Source of the DNA: Bryopsis sp. KO-2023 | Lineage: Eukaryota > Chlorophyta > Ulvophyceae > Bryopsidales > Bryopsidaceae | Direction: 5' to 3' | NCBI GenBank assembly: GCA_030272585.1 | Contig: BSYQ01000004.1 | Coordinates: 5,518,001 to 5,582,000, forward strand | DNA length: 64,000 bases | Position numbers and translations under genes: made by a program | In this document: positions 58,001 through 64,000 of the stretch, piece by piece | How the letters are laid out: the number at the start of each line of letters is the position of its first letter | Numbering within the stretch: the stretch's first letter is position 1 | Notes under the pieces: model-generated | Told to the model about the DNA's origin: nothing | Databases searched by the model: none | What the model saw: the letters and a program-made list of their open reading frames with translations, nothing else

Positions 58001-58089
58001 AGGGCAGCCAATTGTATCGCAGCGCAGTGCGGCAAGAAGAAATTTTGACCAAAGTGCTGAAAGCTTCCAATAGTGTGGAGCATGTATGA
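50209..58089 (+). CDS. RIG-I/Dicer-type superfamily 2 RNA helicase with novel N-terminal half
   Basis: DExH ATPase of the RIG-I/Dicer helicase branch. Thirteen exons keep phase: 50209-50562, 50876-51779, 52520-52755, 53204-53298, 53694-53870, 54259-54373, 54530-54619, 54808-54849, 55356-55569, 55869-56134, 56657-56913, 57259-57396, 57795-58089, giving 1060 aa. Motif I is APTGAGKT (515-522), Ia VVICPTVPLATQQA, Ib VMTPQLLLN, II DECH (630-633), III TAS (662-664), IV GIVFVKTRDG, V IATSAAEEGINVP, VI QRVQSRGRTR (1008-1017). A helical insertion between the two RecA folds (about 725-835) fits the Hel2i of RIG-I-like receptors. The protein ends about 43 residues after motif VI, so no C-terminal RNA-binding domain or RNase III is present. 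Residues 1-480 match no family I recognise; no CARD is apparent. Start at 50209 is the first in-frame ATG. A role in dsRNA sensing or silencing is inference. Confidence 0.87.
55036..55081. repeat. (TA)n microsatellite
   Basis: About 23 TA units in helicase intron 8, preceded by a run of about 17 A. Confidence 0.95.
57165..57191. repeat. Run of 27 G in a helicase intron
   Basis: An uninterrupted homopolymer on the sense strand of intron 11, able in principle to form stacked G-quadruplexes in DNA or in the pre-mRNA. Confidence 0.95.
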
Positions 58090-61000
58090 AAGGACAAGAG
58101 AGGGGGGGGGGGGGGGGGACGAAAAAAAGGGGCTTTTTTTGGCCCTTGTTTTGGCATTTTTTTTTGGGGGGGTGTACTGGATGTACTGGAAAGGATAGCA
58201 TCAAGACAACAGGTAGAATCAAGGGGAGGGACGGCTGTGGGGTTTTTTGCTGGGCAAAATTGTGAAAATTGCACAGATTGTATTTTTCTTTGACAAGTAT
58301 TTTTTTTAGACAGGATAAATTCCTGGATCTGCAATAAGTATCCAGAAGCGTTTCGAAACGTTAGGTACAGCCAGTCAAGAAGATGGATTTTTTTTTTTTT
58401 GGGGGGGGGGGAAGCGGCCTGGGTCGGGTGTAGAATCAGCAAGATCTGGGTTTTTGGTGGTCAGGAGGCTGTCTGTTCAGAAATTGGGAGGTTGGGTTTG
58501 AATGACATTTCTGTTTTGATAGAGACATTTTGTGTAAAAGGTCGATCAAAAATCAATCTGAACTTTTTTTTTTTTTTTTGCTTCAACGAAAAGAACGCAA
58601 CCCAATTTGTCAGTGGCAAATTGTAATTCTTCTTCCCTGAGAAAATCGACCCAGGTCTGACCAGGGCCCTTCCATGTGTGACAGACCAGCCTTCATTCGT
58701 ATCCGATCAATATTCTCAGTTAATAAATAATCATTCATCAATGGGAAAACGAAAATGCACCACCAAGGTTGGCGGCTCCTCTTTTGAATTGTTTTGGACT
58801 GCAGTTCTTCCCAAATTGCATTTCTTGTTCTCAGAGAGAGAAAGATTGAGACTCCAGGTATACACATTTCACATTTATTTATTATTATTATTATTCTTCT
58901 TGGTTTCTCAGTTTCCAACTGTTTCGAAATCGCAGAAAGCAAGGCAAGAAGGAAAATCTTTTAGAGGATTTTCAGAAATCAGATTCTTAGATTAATTAAT
59001 TATTAATTTTCTTTCCACCTGACACTTACCAGGCCTCTCTATCTTTATTGGACTTAACTTATCTCAGCCACATTTCTTTTTATTGGACTTGACAACAGCA
59101 CATCTAATTTTATTTCTTTTTTGCTTTTTCGTCCCATCTCCCAACCAGAGTCTCTATTATCAAATTCCTCGGCCTTGAAACGGCACCTGAATTTGCACTT
59201 CTTTCCCCAGCTTTGTTGTGGCATTTTTCGCAGCATATGAAAAAAAATACAAGTGTGACCTTGACTATGAAACACACTTTGCACTGACTCATCCTATTCA
59301 CAAAAGTGTGACATACCCCTTCTAACCATCTTCCCCAGAATCCTCGACTAGCACACCACTCTGCAGTGCTGGTTGTGGATTGTTGCATTGAATAAATTTC
59401 AATTACCTTAAGATTGAGATTTATTTTTTAAAACTCAACAGTGGCGCAACCGAATTCTGGAATGGACGTGACCCCAGTTCTACCAAACTTCGGGTCAATT
59501 TTTCAAAAACACATCGCTCAGCTGGACAATTTTTTGGGGGGCCACAACGCAAGAAACTCGATTATCACAATATCACCATTTCGAACCATTCTCGTGTAAA
59601 TATTTTTTTTCGTGTTACCATTCTTTTTTTTTTTCATAACTGTTTCTACAACATCAATAGAGTTTTGTGCCAGCATGCCACCTATTTCAGCGAACTTCCT
59701 TCGTCCACCCTGTTTTTAAAACTTGGTTTTTTTTGGTTTATATATATGGCTTGCTCCCCTCCATCCGCACATTTTTTTAAAATTTTGTAAAAATTCTGCA
59801 CGATCAAATTTCATGATCTTTCTCATGCAGCATTTAAAAAAAAGGAAAGAAAAAAAAGAACGATTTTGGCTTTTTTTTTCAAAAAACTACTCTTCTTTTT
59901 TTTCAAGATTGGTTCTACAACTGTTTTCAGTCCACAGAAGACAGAATCTTTTTTTTTTTTTTTTTCAAAAAAGTTTTTTTTCAATTTTTTTTTTCTTTTG
60001 TTTTTGAAAAGTTCATATCGAACCACACATCTCTCAAACATCGATCCAGTACCGACTACGGCAAATCAGTCATTTTTTTTTTTTAAAGAAACAAAAAGAA
60101 GTGTATATATATAAAAGAAAAGAAAAAAAAACACATCCAAAAAAAACGAAAGCGCAAGGTTTCCCCTGCTCCTTTCCGTTTTTTTTTTCAGTCCCCCTTT
60201 TCGCAACTTGAATCCCACCCATCCCCCTAAAATTCTCTACGATTAAATTTCTGATTTTTCGTAATTTTCTTTTCTTTTTTTTTTAATTTTTCTCCCCCTG
60301 ATATCCTCTTTTTTTTGTTTTTTGTTTATACAACCAAACGACTCCTACCAACAATTTTTTTTTCTCTCCTCCCATATTGCACGTTTGTGTGCCAACCACA
60401 AAACATTGCTCTTGACGCTTTTTTTTTCTTCTTTCCTTTCCATTCTCATCATTTTCCTGTGTACACAACTAAAAATAGATTAAAAAAAAAAAGAAAAAAG
60501 AGCAACTTTTTCCCCAAACCCCAATCTTGTTATCCATTCCCCTTTTTTTCTCCCCGTCCCCCCCCTCCCCCCCAAATCTTGTCAACCATTCCCCATCTTT
60601 TGTTTTTTTTTCAATTTCTTGGTTTTCTGAAGGATATAAATTAAAAACACCCCTTTTTTTCCCCTCCCTCCCTCACCCGCAACACCTCCAAAACAGCCAG
60701 CAAAATCAAACAGGAATGCAAAAACAAAACGTCACCGCTCAAAAGTTGTCACATTGTCACTGATAACTATGAGGACGAGTACAAAAGCTGAATTTGAACT
60801 CTCAATTTCTTTCTCCTCACATTCCCCCCCCCCCCCCCCCCCACCCAACTACCACCCCTCCCCCCCTCTTCCTCCATCTTGCATACATCCATGTATATTT
60901 AAATATATCTCACAATAACTAAAGACATATATTTCAAAAAGGGGGGGGGGGGGAGGAGGAAGAAAACGAATAAGACTACTGAAAAAAAAAAAGGAGCTCC

Positions 61001-63487
61001 ACGATCTCCCAACTGCCACTACTTTCTGTCTTTTTTTCAGGGGTTCTTTTTTTTTTTTTCTGATTCCAAAACCCCCTTTTTCTTTAAAACCAAATTTTCT
61101 TTGTTTCAGAACTTGAACTTGGTACACCCACATTGCCATCAGCCCTGATTGAATTTTCCCCCCCCACCTCTTTTTTTTTTTTCATGCCATTTCTCGTACA
61201 CACAAAACCGTCAAAAGAAGATGGAAAAAATGGGATAACGTGCTCTCTCTAACCTCCCCCCCCCCCAAAAAAAAAAGAAGAAAAAAGAAAACCAATTTCC
61301 CTTCCCCTTTGCTTTTGTAACTATGCTATATAAGCCACATCTCTTTTTTCTTCCCCCCCAACCCAACCCAACCCCACCCCACCCAAACAAGTGTCGGTTA
61401 TTTTTTTGTTCATGTTCCTTTTCTTTCTTCAATTTTCTTTTTTTTCTGTTCTTTTTTTCTCTTCTTTTTCTCTTGTTCTCGGTTCGATACAATCTCTCTC
61501 TTTTTTTACCCCATCTAATTTCCCCCCCCCCTCCCTTCTAAAATAAACCCGCAACTCTTTTTTTCAACGCAAAACACAAGTAAACTAAACTAAGAAGAAA
61601 TAAAAAACGAATAACGTTGAGAAAAAAAAAAAAGAGAACCGTCAAAATGGAAATCGCCCATGTTCCCTGCCCCCCCTCCCTTTCTTTCTTTCTCTCTCTC
61701 TCTTTTTTTTTCCATAAAAAAAAGAGAAAGAAGAAATAAAAGACCCAAGAGGAAATTTCACAATCCAGAGAGAGAGTGAGAGAGAGAGAAAAAAAAGAAA
61801 GAAGACAAAGAAGGATATAAAACGGCAGTGCTAAATTTCAATACATATATATCCTAACTCCAAGAAAAAAAAATGGAGGAAAATACAGATTAAAAAGAAT
61901 AGCGTGTGTTATTTTAATCGTGTATTGTGTGCATGTGTGTGTGTGCGTGTTGTTTTTTTTTCTCTTTCCCCCCACTCAATTTTTGGGTTTTCTTTTTTTT
62001 TCTCTTACCCCCACTCAAGATTTTCTATCCACCAAAACGTCACTATAATATCACAAAGTCAAAACCCCATTTCTCTTTCTTTCTTTCCTTTCTTTTTTTT
62101 TTCCTTCCTTTCGCCCTTTTTCTTGCTTTTCTTTTTTTTTTTTTTTTTCGTGTGTTTTTTTTCTGAGTTTTTTTCTTTTCCCACCTTTTCTATCACTCAG
62201 CCAACCCCTCCCACGCTTTCTCTTTAAAAAAAAAAGAACACCACACACAGATATGAAAAAAAAATCCACACAAAGATCAGCATTTTTCACCCATTCTCGT
62301 TCCATTTTTTATGGGGGTTCCCCTTCCAGGTGTTTTTCCCTTTTTCCCTTTTTCCTTTTTGTTTTTAATCTTGTTTGAACTCCACGCATCCATTAGAAAG
62401 AAAAAAAAAGAGACACCATCACAACTTGAAATGAAAAGGGGGTAGCTTTTCAAGAACGAAAAAGGAAACAAAAAAAAGAAAAAGAAAGAGTCTCTCTCCT
62501 ACTGAATATATATATATAGATATTTCTTTTCTTTTTTTTGTTATGGGGGGCAAGTTTGTAATGCTGTGAGAAGCATGTCGAGCTCTGAATGGGTAAAACA
62601 AGGGCATCTCAGGGAATCCACCTCATCTCTGTTCGACATTGAAGGGAAAGACATGTCCCTGCTGAAAGAAACATTTTCCAATGTCAATTCAACCACCAAA
62701 AACTCGAGAACACTAAATAGAAACAACAAAGCAAATAATGGGGACAAACAAAAAACAAAACAAACTGAATATAAATATAAATATCTATCTAGAATTAAAA
62801 ATATATATGTAGATATATATGTATATATATTTAACTATGGGGAAAAAAAAACCAAGCCAAATATAAATATAAATATAAATATCTATCTAAGTTGAAAAAT
62901 ATATATATATATTTAAATATGGTTATAACCGTGCCAAAAATTCGTACGCTGTTAATGTGAATCGAGAGGTGGGGGGGTCCCCAGATGCCATTCAATTGCA
63001 TAGTGGGTAGCCGTGGAATTTTCATCTGTGCTGTCATGTACAGCCTATTAACATAGTTATGTGAATGGGAAGCACTCAGCCTTTCGGTCGTGCGTAAAGA
63101 CATGTCAATTTCAGTATTTACGTGTACGTGCGTGTGTGCGTGGAAAGGAAAGTGGATGAACCACAAGGATGTTTCTGATATTAATACGTGGAAAAAACAC
63201 CAGTCCACTTCCTGGGGTATTGTCAAGAGGCCTGTAGGTGGTGATGGAAATCACCCTGAAAAATCGTTTGACAACCCCACTTGGCCACAGCCAGATCCAA
63301 TGTTTCAGGGTTTTTTTTTTCCGTTTTTCATGTTTGCTTTTTTTTTGGAGGGGGGGTGAGAGAGCGCACGCCATCCCACTTCTTCCAACTTCTTTTTCGA
63401 CAGTTTTGTGTGTTTTAGAAATGATTTTGAAAAAGAAACAAAAGGTCAATATGTCTGGAAAGAAGGGGGGGGGGAGGAGGCAGCACC
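58090..63487. other. Low-complexity intergenic stretch
   Basis: About 5.4 kb dominated by T, A and C homopolymers and pyrimidine-rich tracts, especially 59.6-62.5 kb. The open frames there are low-complexity Phe/Lys/Pro artefacts. A Cys-rich minus-strand patch at about 59110-59390 and a plus-strand patch at 62575-62760 have more varied composition, but no family is recognised. One weak dispersed-repeat fragment lies near 63.07 kb. Confidence 0.5.
63050..63098 (+). repeat. Possible dispersed repeat fragment, copy G
   Basis: A short match to the family's 3' hairpin end (GAATGGGAAGCACTCAGCCTTTCGG), too short to be sure. Confidence 0.35.
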
Positions 63488-63606
63488 TCTTCATTAGCTC
63501 GCCCAGCAAAGCTCTGGGACTCGCAAGATCGTTCATGTAATTGAGCGTTTGGAGTTCTTGCGCCACAAGATTCTTGTGCTCGGAAGAACCCATGTAACTA
63601 TCGTTT
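63488..63606 (-). CDS. Possible exon of an unrecognised minus-strand gene
   Basis: The minus strand shows a CCCCAG acceptor-like site, then an open, varied coding stretch of about 39 residues (NDSYMGSSEHKNLVAQELQ, then NYMNDLASPRALLGELMKR), then an AG/GTGCTG donor-like site. It has a GC content and amino-acid mix like the host exons and unlike its surroundings. If real, it belongs to a gene continuing past the window's right edge and leftward toward about 63.2 kb, where another frame (VISITTYRPLDNTPGSG) could follow. I do not recognise the protein. Confidence 0.35.
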
Positions 63607-64000
63607 CCTGGGGTCGGAAGATTTAACAACAGCCCTTCATGCACCAAGATGGAAAAATAAAAAGAACACAAAAATGTCACCTCCTTTTCCAAAAAAGTTG
63701 AAATGAAAAAGCTTGTTATGGATCCTACGCTGCTTTTCGTGTTAATTTATTTCATTTTTTTTTTCTTCCTTTTTTGTTTTGTTTTGGGGGGGGGGGGGGG
63801 AGAGGATAATGAATTTGGGAGCCCATCCACAACCAAAAGACTGGAAAACAAAAGATTTGAAGAACAAACTTTCTTTTTTTCAAGAAAGGACAAAATTGAT
63901 CTCGGTGATTGCTGGAAGACTTTGTTTCCAACATCAACATCCCTTAATCGAGTTTTTCCACTTGAGCCAGTTTCACTTTGTTGATTCTTCGATTGGTTTT
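63607..64000. other. Right-edge sequence, no clear feature
   Basis: T-rich sequence with a G-run at 63786-63800. If the possible exon at 63.5 kb is real, this would be one of its introns. Nothing else supported. Confidence 0.35.

Noticed and set aside
61900-62310. Phe- and Lys-rich open frames on both strands
   Set aside because: They are translations of T- and A-runs with no varied composition.

Overview
The window is nuclear DNA from an intron-rich eukaryote. Genes are split by short GT-AG introns (donors mostly GTGAGT or GTAAGT, acceptors after T-runs), exons are GC-richer, and introns and spacers are full of A, T, G and C homopolymers. The mix of a plant-type OEP61/TPR7-like chaperone receptor, a plant-like GCN5, an ArsS-type radical SAM enzyme with a transit-peptide-like first exon, NPC1 and a RIG-I/Dicer-type helicase suggests an alga or other protist. 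The lineage cannot be fixed from the sequence alone.

Left third, 1-16.7 kb: four genes in tandem on the minus strand. Read right to left they are an OEP61-like TPR protein (16677-11323, 10 exons, 647 aa), an MFS transporter (10742-8237, 3 exons, 557 aa), a DHHC palmitoyltransferase (7665-6117, 4 exons, 413 aa) and the GCN5 histone acetyltransferase (5620-1250, 6 exons, about 654 aa). A divergent spacer with about 33 copies of a pentanucleotide leads to a plus-strand GDSL esterase of the isoamyl-acetate-hydrolase type (17660-19679, 5 exons, 250 aa).

Middle, 20.9-33.9 kb: a nest of mobile elements. A tyrosine-recombinase retroelement with Ngaro/PAT-type split direct repeats (20916-33918) holds a whole-looking, very young Ty3/gypsy chromovirus (22236-30015, two differences between 513-bp LTRs, 5-bp target duplication) and a 465-bp hAT-type miniature element with a tRNA-like core (31227-31691, 8-bp target duplication). 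The nest ends about 310 bp upstream of the NPC1 start codon.

Right half: three plus-strand host genes, all resolved exon by exon with consistent phases: NPC1 (34228-44067, 17 exons, 1318 aa), an ArsS-like radical SAM enzyme (45796-48550, 5 exons, 415 aa) and a RIG-I/Dicer-type helicase with an unrecognised N-terminal half and no C-terminal RNA-binding domain (50209-58089, 13 exons, 1060 aa). From 58.1 kb to the end the sequence is mostly low-complexity, with one possible minus-strand exon near 63.5 kb.

A dispersed repeat of about 200 bp with no recognised family occurs in six or seven copies, mostly in introns, and a pogo-like miniature element sits in an OEP61 intron. There is no sign that the host genes form one pathway. 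They include chromatin (GCN5), membrane and lipid (DHHC, NPC1, MFS), organelle import (OEP61-like), arsenic metabolism (ArsS-like) and RNA surveillance (helicase) functions. The helicase and the ArsS-like gene are the most unusual.
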